This document shows positions 1 through 7,867 of a stretch of 33,258 nt of DNA, in pieces. Origin of the DNA: Spirochaetia bacterium (GTDB lineage Bacteria; Spirochaetota; Spirochaetia; B11-G9). Under the pieces are notes generated by a model that was not told the origin of the DNA, searched no databases, and saw nothing but the letters and a program-made list of their open reading frames with translations. How positions within the stretch are numbered: position 1 is the stretch's first letter; each line of letters opens with the position of its first letter. Location: positions 1 to 33,258 of the forward strand of contig JAQIBN010000046.1 of assembly GCA_027859095.1 (NCBI GenBank), written 5' to 3'. The position numbers were made by a program, and so were the translations under genes.

Positions 1-54
1 TCTTTTGGGTTATCAGGAAAAAAAATTAAAGATTTTTGATAATAGGATAAATAT

Positions 55-948
55 ATGCCTCTGGCACTAAGCAAACTTATCGGCAGCACCTACTACATTC
101 CCTCCCCATCAAACGTGGGTCTGATTATCCAGGATAATAAAGCTATCCTCATAGACAGTGGCAGCGACAAAGAAGCAGGTCGTCAGATTCTAAAACTATT
201 AAAAGAACAGAACCTTGAACTATCTCTTATTATAAACACCCATTCCAATGCAGATCATATCGGAGGCAATGAGTTTCTTCAAAAGCGTACGAACTGCAGA
301 ATTGCTGCAACTGCCATGGAGGCTGCTCTTACAGAGCAGCCTGTTCTTGAAGCTTCGATATTAAATGGTGCTTATCCCCATAAACGCCTTCAAAATAAGT
401 TCTTACTGGCAAAAGCTTCCAGAGTAACTGATGTTATTTCCAATAGCGGCCAAATTCTTGAAACAACCCTGGAATCTGTTTCTTTACCGGGACACTTTCT
501 GGATATGATTGCAGTTAGGACGACCGACAATGTACTTTTTACAGCAGACAGCATTATTTCCGAAGAAATTCTTTCCAAGTACCACATCCACTTTCTCTAC
601 GATGTAAAGGCTCACTTCGAAACCCTGGATATGCTGAAAAAACGGGAAGATAAGCTCTTTGTACCAAGCCATGGGAAACCGGTAGCTCCGGATGTTTTTA
701 AAGCTCTTGTTGAATTTAATGAACATAAAATAAAAGAGAATATTTCTGTTGTCCAGGATTCAATGACAGAATTCATAACATCAGAAGATATACTTGCAAA
801 AGTTTGCACTTATTACGGTATAGAACTTAATGCAAATCAGTATGTGCTCATTTTTAGTACCATAAGGTCAATTTTAAGCTATCTTCTGGATGATAAGCAA
901 GTAGAGGTCAGTTACGATTATGGATGGATGCTTTGGAGGAGAATGTAA
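55..948 (+). CDS. Metallo-beta-lactamase-fold hydrolase
   Basis: A 297-residue protein with the metallo-beta-lactamase fold. The N-terminal strand with LIDSG (residues 32-36) is followed by the metal motif THSNADHIGG at 62-71. The usual HxHxDH reads H63-S-N65-A-D67-H68, so the second histidine is asparagine. Further metal ligands are plausible in SLPGH (near 143-147), FTADS (near 162-166) and PSHGKP (near 203-208). The C-terminal third is helical and may be a winged-helix-like extension, as in several hydrolases of this family. Substrate is unknown; thioester, lactone or phosphodiester hydrolysis would all fit the fold. The ATG at 55 has a weak AGGAT-type ribosome site. The stop is one base before the nitroreductase start, so the two are probably one transcript. 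Confidence 0.85.
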   Translation: MPLALSKLIGSTYYIPSPSNVGLIIQDNKAILIDSGSDKEAGRQILKLLKEQNLELSLIINTHSNADHIGGNEFLQKRTNCRIAATAMEAALTEQPVLEASILNGAYPHKRLQNKFLLAKASRVTDVISNSGQILETTLESVSLPGHFLDMIAVRTTDNVLFTADSIISEEILSKYHIHFLYDVKAHFETLDMLKKREDKLFVPSHGKPVAPDVFKALVEFNEHKIKENISVVQDSMTEFITSEDILAKVCTYYGIELNANQYVLIFSTIRSILSYLLDDKQVEVSYDYGWMLWRRM

Positions 949-949
949 T

Positions 950-1504
950 ATGAGCTTTCAAAAACTTGCAAATACAAGATTCAGTGTACGAAAATATAAA
1001 AATACCCCAGTTGAGAGGGACAAAATACTTCGTTGTCTGGAAGCTTCCCGACTTACTCCTTCTGCATGTAATTCCCAACCCTGGCATTTTGTGGTTGTGG
1101 ATAACCCTGAAGAAGTTGTCGTTCTTGCAGAAAAAACAACGTTACCTTTAACCAAACTAAACCAGTTTGTAAAAGGCTCTCCTGTAATTATTGCAATAGT
1201 AGCTGAAAGGCCAAATCTAAGTGCTGGATTAGGCGGTATGATTAAGCAAAAGCCCTATTACCTCATGGATATAGGCATGGCGGCAGAACATTTTTGTCTT
1301 CAGGCTGTAGAAGAGGGCCTTGGAACCTGTATGCTTGGTTGGTTTAATGAAAAAGCAGTAAAAGAATATCTTTCTGTTCCTGCTAAAAAGAGTATTCCCC
1401 TTTTAATTACTCTGGGTTATCCTGATAAGGAAGTCTCTCCTGCTAAAAACAGGGCTAAATTAGAGGATATTTACAGTTTTAGTAAATACTTTGGACAAAA
1501 ATAG
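950..1504 (+). CDS. Nitroreductase-family flavoprotein
   Basis: A 184-residue protein of the nitroreductase superfamily, FMN-dependent NAD(P)H oxidoreductases that usually act as cytoplasmic homodimers. The N-terminal motif TRFSVRKYKNTPV, with the arginine that contacts FMN phosphate, is followed by a LTPSACNSQPWHF block and a C-terminal GLGTCMLGWF segment, all typical of the family. The reading frame is open from 920, but the start is placed at ATG 950 because GGAGGA lies at about 936-941 and the family N-terminus begins there. It follows the metallo-beta-lactamase gene by one base, suggesting translational coupling. The physiological substrate cannot be read from sequence. It converges on pabBC, whose stop is 40 bases away. 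Confidence 0.88.
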   Translation: MSFQKLANTRFSVRKYKNTPVERDKILRCLEASRLTPSACNSQPWHFVVVDNPEEVVVLAEKTTLPLTKLNQFVKGSPVIIAIVAERPNLSAGLGGMIKQKPYYLMDIGMAAEHFCLQAVEEGLGTCMLGWFNEKAVKEYLSVPAKKSIPLLITLGYPDKEVSPAKNRAKLEDIYSFSKYFGQK

Positions 1505-1543
1505 CACTTAGTTTAAAACTCTCAATCCTGGGAAGTAGTTTTG

Positions 1544-3844
1544 TCAGAGATTGGATCTCTGAAATCTACGAAGTCGTGTATCGAAGTAACCAAGAGAACT
1601 GCTGATATTGCTTTCAACAGCCCCTATAAGTGAGTTTGTAACCAGGATCGTTTGTGTCTTAAATAATTTCTGTGGATCAATTTTTTCTTTAACTATCTTA
1701 AACCCCTTATGTTTATAATCTCCCAGAATTTTTCTCTCCATTACTCCCGGTAATCTATGTTTTGATTCAGGTACAATTATACATTTATCCCTGAGAAGTA
1801 GAATATTTCCTGTGTTTGTTTCTGAAACAGAACCATCAGCATTCAGGATAACAGCCTCATCAAATCCATTTTCTTTTGCCCATTCTCCTGCTTTTAGATA
1901 AAATAAATAGTTCATGGTTTTATAGTCTGCCAGGAAATTTTCCCTTTTTCGGGTATAGATAACCAGCGTAAAACCTTCTGTTTTACTTATCGGTTTTCTA
2001 GTCTCATATCTTTTACATGTAACTGTTATATTTTGATTATAAAAAAGACCGCTTTTCCCTTCAGAAATCATTATCTTCATGACAGCAGTGCTATCCTGCA
2101 GTCCATTCCTTTTAATCAACAATTCAGCAATTCCCACCCAATCCAGTTCCGTCAACTCTTCCCCTAATACTATTCTGCTCCCTTTCTTCAGCCTTCCAAG
2201 ATGTTCTTCAAGATATTCAACCTTCCCCTTTTCAATTTTCAAAGTTTCGAATATACCCTTTCCGTACTGATATCCCTTCGACATTCCAGGAATCACTGCA
2301 TCCTTTTCGAGTATGAATTTACCGTCATTCCAGCAATACAACTGTTTTTGGAATAATTCCGGAGTATTTCCTGTTTGTCCGGGTAAGTTTCGAGCTTTAT
2401 CAATATGTCTGTTCATCACCTTCATTAGACTTTGAGCTTTATGTAGAGTTTCATCAAATTCATCTGCAGGATCAGAGTCATACACTATTCCTCCTCCTAC
2501 AGAAAAAAGCACCTTTCCACCTGTAATGGTTGCTGTTCTTATGACAATAGAGAAGTCCATTCTATTATTAAAACCAATATAACCAATTGCACCTGTATAA
2601 ATATGGCGTCTGAAAGGCTCTTTTTCATCTATTATTTCCATGGACCGTATTTTCGGGCAGCCTGTAATAGATCCTCCGGGAAAACATGCCTTTAGCAGAT
2701 CAATACTATCCTTACCATCCTCAAGAATCCCCTCAATTGTAGATACCAGATGGAACACGTTTTTATAGATTTCCGGAGATTTATGGTTTAGAACCCTTAT
2801 GCTTCCTCCCTTACACACCTTTCCCATATCATTTCTTAACAAATCCACAATCATTGATAATTCAGCATCATCCTTTGGACTTGCCTGGAGCTCTGCTTTA
2901 AGAATATCATCCTCTTCTACTGTCTTTCCCCTTGGTCTTGTTCCTTTAATGGGTTTTGCTTCAATCCTTTTTTTATCCTGGAATATAAATCTTTCCGGAG
3001 AAGTGGATACTATTGTGTGATCTCCACAGTTTAAGTAGGAAAAGAATGCGGCCGGATTTTCTTTAAAAAGCTCTGTAAAAAGTACATAGGGGTTTCCTGA
3101 AAATCCGGATGTAAATCTCTGGGACATATTTACCTGATAAATATCACCCTCTTTGATGTAATCAATAATTTCTGAAATATAATTTTCGTACTCATCTCTC
3201 TTGAAATTTGATTCAAACCCTTCCCGGGAGATAGTGAAATTACCCTGTATTGATGGGCTCTCTGCTGCTGTAAGAAGTGACAATAACTGATCAACATTTT
3301 TAGAACCATCACCTTCCAGTTCCACAATCTGTGCATATATTCTGCCAGTAACTCTGTCCTCAATAACTAATAGTTGTGGAGCAATCATATATAAATCGGG
3401 TAAGTTTAAATCATCGATAGTTGTACGACTAATAAATTCAATGTGATCTTTCATGTCATAGGAGAGGTAACCAAATAGACCTGCAGATATAGGAAGATCA
3501 GGGCTATCACCTTTCCTGCTATTTTGATTTTCATACATTTGCTGACAATTGGATTTTATTCCCTGAAGCAGGTCGAACGGGTTACCCGATAATTCTGTAG
3601 TCCTTCCTTGTTCAGTAATAAACAAATTTGTACCCTTTGAGCTTATTTCCAGCCAGGGCTCAGTTGCCAGAATATTATAACGCGCATGCTCCTGTTCTCC
3701 TCCACTTAAGAGTAGAACTGTTCCTTTGTTCTTTACAAAGGGTTCTGCAAATTCATGAAAATGTTTATTTATTTTTACCTCTCGTGTAAGGATTTTCCTT
3801 ATACTTGTTTTTGGGGATGTGGTGAAATTTGGTTTATTTATCAT
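1544..3844 (-). CDS. pabBC: Aminodeoxychorismate synthase component I fused to aminodeoxychorismate lyase (PabB-PabC)
   Basis: A 766-residue two-domain enzyme for p-aminobenzoate, the folate precursor. Residues about 20-480 are the anthranilate-synthase-I N-domain plus chorismate-binding domain. The motif AKPIKGTRPRG carries Lys300, the residue of PabB-type enzymes where TrpE has alanine, which favours aminodeoxychorismate rather than anthranilate synthesis. GGSITGCPK (390-398) and the EFDETLHKAQ end are family hallmarks. Residues about 500-766 are a fold-type IV PLP lyase: YKTMN supplies the PLP lysine (Lys642) and SETNTGNI (674-681) the carboxylate segment. Such B-C fusions are known in several bacteria. 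The ATG at 3844 lacks a good Shine-Dalgarno and overlaps the pabA end by 11 bases, so it is probably translated by coupling. Confidence 0.93.
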   Translation of the reverse strand: MINKPNFTTSPKTSIRKILTREVKINKHFHEFAEPFVKNKGTVLLLSGGEQEHARYNILATEPWLEISSKGTNLFITEQGRTTELSGNPFDLLQGIKSNCQQMYENQNSRKGDSPDLPISAGLFGYLSYDMKDHIEFISRTTIDDLNLPDLYMIAPQLLVIEDRVTGRIYAQIVELEGDGSKNVDQLLSLLTAAESPSIQGNFTISREGFESNFKRDEYENYISEIIDYIKEGDIYQVNMSQRFTSGFSGNPYVLFTELFKENPAAFFSYLNCGDHTIVSTSPERFIFQDKKRIEAKPIKGTRPRGKTVEEDDILKAELQASPKDDAELSMIVDLLRNDMGKVCKGGSIRVLNHKSPEIYKNVFHLVSTIEGILEDGKDSIDLLKACFPGGSITGCPKIRSMEIIDEKEPFRRHIYTGAIGYIGFNNRMDFSIVIRTATITGGKVLFSVGGGIVYDSDPADEFDETLHKAQSLMKVMNRHIDKARNLPGQTGNTPELFQKQLYCWNDGKFILEKDAVIPGMSKGYQYGKGIFETLKIEKGKVEYLEEHLGRLKKGSRIVLGEELTELDWVGIAELLIKRNGLQDSTAVMKIMISEGKSGLFYNQNITVTCKRYETRKPISKTEGFTLVIYTRKRENFLADYKTMNYLFYLKAGEWAKENGFDEAVILNADGSVSETNTGNILLLRDKCIIVPESKHRLPGVMERKILGDYKHKGFKIVKEKIDPQKLFKTQTILVTNSLIGAVESNISSSLGYFDTRLRRFQRSNL

Positions 3845-4418
3845 TGGTGGTATTTCCGTAACTTAGAAAAATATCAATCATTGTAAACCCATCTTCTGTC
3901 ATAAAGCTTTCAGGATGAAACTGGATACCAAAAAGGGGGTAATTCGTGTGTTCAATACCCATTATTATTCCTTCCTTACTATAGGCTGTTTCCACAAGTT
4001 CGCTGCTCTCTCTTTCCACTATCAGAGAGTGATATCTTGCTGCCAGAAAGGGTTTTGGCATTTGTTTAAATATTCCAACTCCCTCATGATATATTTCATC
4101 TTTCTTTCCATGAACCGGTACAGGAGCTCTGACTGTTTTGCCGCCGAATAATTCATTTATACACTGCATCCCCAGGCATACTCCGAGTATGGGTACGGTC
4201 CTGTAAAATTTATTAATCAGGGGGATTGATATTCCGGAATAATCAGGTGTACGGGGTCCGGGGCTTATCAATATGTAATCAGGGTTTAATATGGCAGCAG
4301 TATTAAGCTCTATTTTATCATTTCGATAAACATGGATTTCGAGATCATACAGTTTAAACATCTGAACCAGATTGAAGGTAAAGGAATCGTAGTTGTCTAT
4401 TACAAGAAGTTTTTTCAA
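3834..4418 (-). CDS. pabA: Aminodeoxychorismate synthase glutamine amidotransferase subunit (PabA)
   Basis: A 194-residue class I glutamine amidotransferase that releases ammonia from glutamine for the PabB half. The catalytic triad is visible: Cys81 in GVCLGMQ, His168 and Glu170 in FHPES. DNYDSFTFNLVQ at the N-terminus and SPGPRTP at 52-58 (oxyanion region) are typical of PabA/TrpG. Because the partner carries the PabB lysine, PabA is preferred, though many bacteria share one subunit between PabB and TrpE. No trp gene is nearby. The start is TTG at 4418, with GGAG about nine bases upstream; no ATG gives the conserved MKKLLVIDNYDS end. First gene of the two-gene pab operon. Confidence 0.92.
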   Translation of the reverse strand: MKKLLVIDNYDSFTFNLVQMFKLYDLEIHVYRNDKIELNTAAILNPDYILISPGPRTPDYSGISIPLINKFYRTVPILGVCLGMQCINELFGGKTVRAPVPVHGKKDEIYHEGVGIFKQMPKPFLAARYHSLIVERESSELVETAYSKEGIIMGIEHTNYPLFGIQFHPESFMTEDGFTMIDIFLSYGNTTNDK

Positions 4419-4458
4419 AGTGAGCTCTCCAGAGTTCTATCCGGTGGTATCCAATCAG

Positions 4459-4487
4459 AGGATAACAGCAATCAGATAGTCTGTCGA
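4459..4487 (-). promoter_or_regulatory. Candidate promoter of pabA-pabBC
   Basis: On the minus strand TCGACA is followed after exactly 17 bases by TATCCT, a moderate sigma-70-type match about 40 bases upstream of the pabA start. This is a pattern match only. An alternative -35 (TTGTCA) lies further upstream. Confidence 0.4.
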
Positions 4488-4513
4488 TATTAATATGGAG
4501 GGATTTTCTCTAT

Positions 4514-4555
4514 TTGACAATGGGATATATAAATATTATACTAGTCTTAGACTAG
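4514..4555 (+). promoter_or_regulatory. Promoter with overlapping palindromic operator of the Phd/VapC module
   Basis: TTGACA at 4514-4519 is separated by 17 bases from TATACT at 4537-4542, one base from the full consensus. The palindrome CTAGTCT-T-AGACTAG (4541-4555) begins inside the -10 box and covers the expected transcription start. A dyad in this place is what an autorepressing antitoxin or toxin-antitoxin complex would bind. The position and symmetry are seen; the binding is inferred. Confidence 0.78.
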
Positions 4556-4579
4556 ATTGATATCTTGTGGAGATTTCTT

Positions 4580-4819
4580 ATGGAGACAGTTGGTGCATAT
4601 GAGGCAAAAACTCACCTTTCCAGCCTGCTGGAGCGTGTAATAAATGGGGAACGGATTACTATTACAAAACATGGAGTTCCGGTAGCAGTTCTTCAGCCTC
4701 CGGAATATGAATACAAAAGAAATCCTGCAGAAGTAATTTCTGAGGTACGGGACTTTCGTGAGAATTATTCTCTTGATGGGCTATCTATTAGAGATATGAT
4801 CGAAGAGGGTCGATCATAA
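4580..4819 (+). CDS. Phd/YefM-family antitoxin
   Basis: A 79-residue antitoxin. METVGAYEAKTHLSSLLERV followed by GERITITKHGVPVAVL is the Phd/YefM DNA-binding fold (residues 1-50); the tail (about 50-79, with SIRDMIEEGRS) should wrap around the toxin. A TTG at 4565 would extend the frame, but ATG 4580 is chosen because GGAG lies seven bases upstream and the family N-terminus begins there. The gene has its own strong promoter with a dyad at the start site, consistent with autorepression. Its stop overlaps the toxin start by one base (TAATG), the usual coupling in such modules. Pairing of a Phd-type antitoxin with a PIN toxin is common. Confidence 0.9.
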   Translation: METVGAYEAKTHLSSLLERVINGERITITKHGVPVAVLQPPEYEYKRNPAEVISEVRDFRENYSLDGLSIRDMIEEGRS

Positions 4820-5241
4820 TGAATAGTGGTTTTATTATTGACAATTCTGTCGTCATGGCATGGTGCTTCAAGGATGAAGTAAGCCTCTATGCTGATGCAG
4901 TTTTGGGAAAGTTGGAGTTCGTAAAAGGGTATGTTCCATCAATATGGCCTTTGGAAGTGGGTAATGTATTATTGGTTGCAGAGCGTAAAAATAGAATCAG
5001 TGAAGCAGGAACTGCCCGTTTTATTGAATTACTTGATCAATTACCAATAGTAGTTGAGCAGGAATCTCCAGATAGGATGTTTAAAGAGGTATTTGCATTA
5101 GCTCGTGAATACAGACTCTCAAGTTATGATGCTTCGTATCTGGATCTTGCTATGAGAAAAGGTTTACCTATTGCTACCCTTGATAAGGATTTAGTTAAAG
5201 CTGCAGAAAAGTGTAAGGTTCCAATGTTTACTGTGGAATAG
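4819..5241 (+). CDS. vapC: PIN-domain ribonuclease toxin (VapC family)
   Basis: A 140-residue PIN-domain protein, normally a magnesium-dependent endoribonuclease that cuts tRNA or rRNA when freed from its antitoxin. The acidic residues expected at the metal site are present: Asp8 (FIIDNSV), Glu46 (WPLEVGN), Asp104 (SSYDASYLDLA) and Asp122 (ATLDKDL). Length matches the family. Nothing suggests inactivation, so the module is likely functional. It overlaps the antitoxin stop by one base. It converges on the GntR/LacI-type regulator with only 19 bases between the stops. Confidence 0.92.
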   Translation: MNSGFIIDNSVVMAWCFKDEVSLYADAVLGKLEFVKGYVPSIWPLEVGNVLLVAERKNRISEAGTARFIELLDQLPIVVEQESPDRMFKEVFALAREYRLSSYDASYLDLAMRKGLPIATLDKDLVKAAEKCKVPMFTVE

Positions 5242-5260
5242 ACATTGTTAACAATTTGAC

Positions 5261-6355
5261 CTACTGTTCTGTCATTTCAGCCACAGTTTTTCCCATTTTT
5301 AAGGTTGTAGGAATAATAACTGAAAGAGATTCATTAGTCCCTGATTCAATCTGTTCCCTAAGTAGTTTGACACAGGCCTTTCCTATCTGATCAAAGTCCT
5401 GCTCTACAGAAGTAAGAATAATATCACTTTCTGTTGGAAAGCTAATATTATCAAATCCAACAAAAGAAAGATCCCCTGGTATTAATACATCTCTTTTCTG
5501 AGCAGCTTTCATTAATTGAAATGCTATTAGATCATTTACACAAAATACGGCACTTACAGATGGTTCAGTGGACAGGAGTTCATCTAAAATGGTACCTGCC
5601 CCTTCAATATCAAGAGTTTCCTGAATATCTTCTGATATATTATTTTCATAATGAGTAAAAATAATATCCTGACTGACAGGAATTTTCATATCAATCAATG
5701 CACGACAATAACCCTTATATCTTTCTGTTACAGAATGTGCATCTTTCACACCAACAAAAGCTATACGGCGGTGCCCATTTGCCAGAAGATAGTTAACAGC
5801 ATCCAGAGCTCCCTGATAGTTATCCGATTCTACAACTGGGAGATCCACTTCTGTCAATTTTCTGTCAAGAAGAACAATGGGACATTTTTTAATTAATATT
5901 CTGCTTATAATATCTATATTTTTATTATCTATTGGATAAAGGATAATTCCTGCTACCTGATGATTGATGACATCTTCAAGAATTGCACGTTCTTTTCTTG
6001 AAGACTGCTGAGAATAATGAACAGAACATAGATAACCCATTTTTTGACAATATTTATATACACTGCGAATATACTGCTGCCCCCCGGAAAAGAAATCAGC
6101 TTTATGGGGGATAATGAGAGATATTACATTATTTGATTTAATTGTTTTATGGGCAACAAACGACCCTCGTCCTTTTTCCCGGTAAATAACACCGGTTAGT
6201 TCGAGTTCCTTTAACGCCCGGGTTACTGTAATTCTGCTTGTATTAAACTCCGTCACTAACTGTGATTCTGAAGGAAGTTTTTCACCTTCTATGTAATTCT
6301 CTAATCGAATTTTATTAATAATTGAATCTATAATAATTTGATATTTAGGAATCAT
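5261..6355 (-). CDS. Transcriptional regulator: GntR-type wHTH plus LacI-type sugar-binding domain
   Basis: A 364-residue hybrid repressor of the AraR type. Residues about 1-70 are a GntR winged helix (GEKLPSESQLVTEFNTSRITVTRALKELE); residues about 80-364 are a periplasmic-binding-like effector domain (LLANGHRRIAFVG, VFCVNDLIAFQLM, GDLSFVGFDNI). It lies divergent to the carbohydrate locus at 6509, so repression relieved by that sugar is the likely job. The frame is open to 6430, but the conserved start is MIPKYQIIID at 6355. No Shine-Dalgarno precedes that ATG, and the best promoter would start transcription almost on it, suggesting a leaderless message. A longer form beginning at 6430 has no ribosome site either. 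Confidence 0.9.
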   Translation of the reverse strand: MIPKYQIIIDSIINKIRLENYIEGEKLPSESQLVTEFNTSRITVTRALKELELTGVIYREKGRGSFVAHKTIKSNNVISLIIPHKADFFSGGQQYIRSVYKYCQKMGYLCSVHYSQQSSRKERAILEDVINHQVAGIILYPIDNKNIDIISRILIKKCPIVLLDRKLTEVDLPVVESDNYQGALDAVNYLLANGHRRIAFVGVKDAHSVTERYKGYCRALIDMKIPVSQDIIFTHYENNISEDIQETLDIEGAGTILDELLSTEPSVSAVFCVNDLIAFQLMKAAQKRDVLIPGDLSFVGFDNISFPTESDIILTSVEQDFDQIGKACVKLLREQIESGTNESLSVIIPTTLKMGKTVAEMTEQ

Positions 6356-6362
6356 AAGATAA

Positions 6363-6391
6363 ATTGTATAACATATTGATACTAAACGCAA
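6363..6391 (-). promoter_or_regulatory. Candidate promoter of the GntR/LacI-type regulator
   Basis: Minus-strand TTGCGT (6391-6386), 17 bases, then TACAAT (6368-6363). The predicted start falls within one or two bases of the ATG at 6355, which itself has no ribosome site. Pattern match only. Confidence 0.45.
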
Positions 6392-6440
6392 GAATTCTGG
6401 ACATGTTAGGTTGGATAAAAATATTAACAATTTAATTATC

Positions 6441-6469
6441 TTGACATATCATGTTGTTGGCATTAAAGT
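6441..6469 (+). promoter_or_regulatory. Candidate promoter of the carbohydrate locus
   Basis: TTGACA at 6441-6446, a 17-base spacer and TAAAGT at 6464-6469, about 40 bases before the glycosyltransferase start. A short dyad, ACAT-ATC-ATGT (6444-6454), overlaps the -35 box and is a possible site for the divergent regulator. The -35 is perfect, the -10 is four of six. Confidence 0.5.
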
Positions 6470-6508
6470 GATATAAAAGCTAAAAAATGTTATTTTAGGT
6501 AATTTAGA

Positions 6509-7867
6509 ATGAAAAGAGTGTTAATTTGTCATTACAGGGTGGGCCGAACCGATGGTGTCTCTCTTGAGATAACAAAGAGAGCAAGTGTTCTTGAAGAAAT
6601 GGGTTATAAAGTCTATCTCCTGGCCGGATCAGGAAGCGATGGTGCAGATTTTATTATTCCTGAACTTGATTTTGACAGACCGGAAGTAAGAAAGATTGCA
6701 GATAACTCATTCAAAACTCTAAAAAATTACACCAGTGAACAATTTTTAATGGAAGACATTGATCATCTTGCAGGAATTATAGCAAAAAAACTTAAAACCA
6801 TAATAGAAAAAATAAATCCTGATTTTATCTTGATTCATAATATTCTCTCCCATGGCAGGCATATTGCGAGTGCTTTGGCATTTTATAATGTCTTACAAGA
6901 ATCTAATATCCCCTCACTTGCTACACATCATGACTTTTTCTGGGAAAGGGATGACTTTAAAGAACCTTCATGCAAGGCTGTTGATCAGTTTCTAAAGAAA
7001 TATGTACCTCCTGTGCTGCCTGGTCTGGAGCATGCGGTAATTAGTACCAGGGCCGCTGCATCACTCTTTAAACGATCATCTATTGATGCTGTAGTAATTC
7101 CGGACACCCTGGATTTTACCATGGCTCCATGGGAAAAAGATGAGTTTAATAAAGATTTTTTGAAGACCTTTGATCTGTCTGAAAACGATATTCTGGTTCT
7201 ACAGGCTACAAGAATTGTAAGACGAAAGGGAATCGAACTGATACTCCCGATTTTAGAGAAACTTAATGATAAAAAATACCTTGGGCAGCTGTATGGGAAG
7301 CAGCTTTATAACGGTAAAAGGATAACTGAAACTTCGAAGTTTGTTTATCTTATTGCAGGTTACGCTGAACAGGAAGCGGAAGAATACCTACAAGCTATTA
7401 TCTCATATCTGGAGGAAAGTAACATCCCATATCGTAATATCCAGTCAAAAATCAGTGCAGAAAGAGAACTAGATAAATCAGAAAAAAAGTTCTCGATTTT
7501 TGACACCTATGCTTATGCCGATATAGTTTCCTATCCCAGTCTTTTTGAGGGTTGGGGAAATCAGTTTATTGAAGCAGTATTTGCCAGGAAACCTGTAATG
7601 ATTTATGAGTATCCTGTTTTTAAAACAGATATAAAATCCAAAGGATATGAAGTAATAAGCCTTGGCTCTGATTCCCATATAAATTCGCAGACCGGTTTTT
7701 TAAAACTGTCTAATGATATCATAGAATCTGTCTGCAGCAATGTTGTAGAAACGTTGCTGTCTTCTGAAACTTCAGAGAAACTTGGAAAAAACTTTAAAAT
7801 AGCAGAAGAAAATAATTCCAGAGATACCCTAAAAGTTTTAATGGGTAAAAGTATGGTGCATGTGTGA
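6509..7867 (+). CDS. GT4-type glycosyltransferase (or retaining phosphorylase)
   Basis: A 452-residue GT-B-fold protein of the group 1/GT4 type. The N-terminal domain begins with HYRVGRTDGVSLE (8-20), where the acceptor loop sits. The C-terminal domain has R235-x3-R239-K240-G, which binds donor phosphate, and SLFEGWGNQFIEA with the EX7E pair Glu347/Glu355. It is cytoplasmic, with no signal or membrane segment. A glycosyltransferase as first gene of a sugar-uptake operon is unusual. GT4 also contains retaining trehalose phosphorylase, so a degradative phosphorolytic role is possible; synthesis of a mannosyl/glucosyl solute is the alternative. AGGT 11 bases upstream is a weak ribosome site. It overlaps the next gene by four bases. 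Confidence 0.8.
   Translation: MKRVLICHYRVGRTDGVSLEITKRASVLEEMGYKVYLLAGSGSDGADFIIPELDFDRPEVRKIADNSFKTLKNYTSEQFLMEDIDHLAGIIAKKLKTIIEKINPDFILIHNILSHGRHIASALAFYNVLQESNIPSLATHHDFFWERDDFKEPSCKAVDQFLKKYVPPVLPGLEHAVISTRAAASLFKRSSIDAVVIPDTLDFTMAPWEKDEFNKDFLKTFDLSENDILVLQATRIVRRKGIELILPILEKLNDKKYLGQLYGKQLYNGKRITETSKFVYLIAGYAEQEAEEYLQAIISYLEESNIPYRNIQSKISAERELDKSEKKFSIFDTYAYADIVSYPSLFEGWGNQFIEAVFARKPVMIYEYPVFKTDIKSKGYEVISLGSDSHINSQTGFLKLSNDIIESVCSNVVETLLSSETSEKLGKNFKIAEENNSRDTLKVLMGKSMVHV

Noticed and set aside
1545-1561. CAGAGAT-TGG-ATCTCTG hairpin at the pabBC/nitroreductase convergence
   Set aside because: Seven perfect pairs but inside the last codons of pabBC and without a T-run on either strand; too weak to call a terminator.
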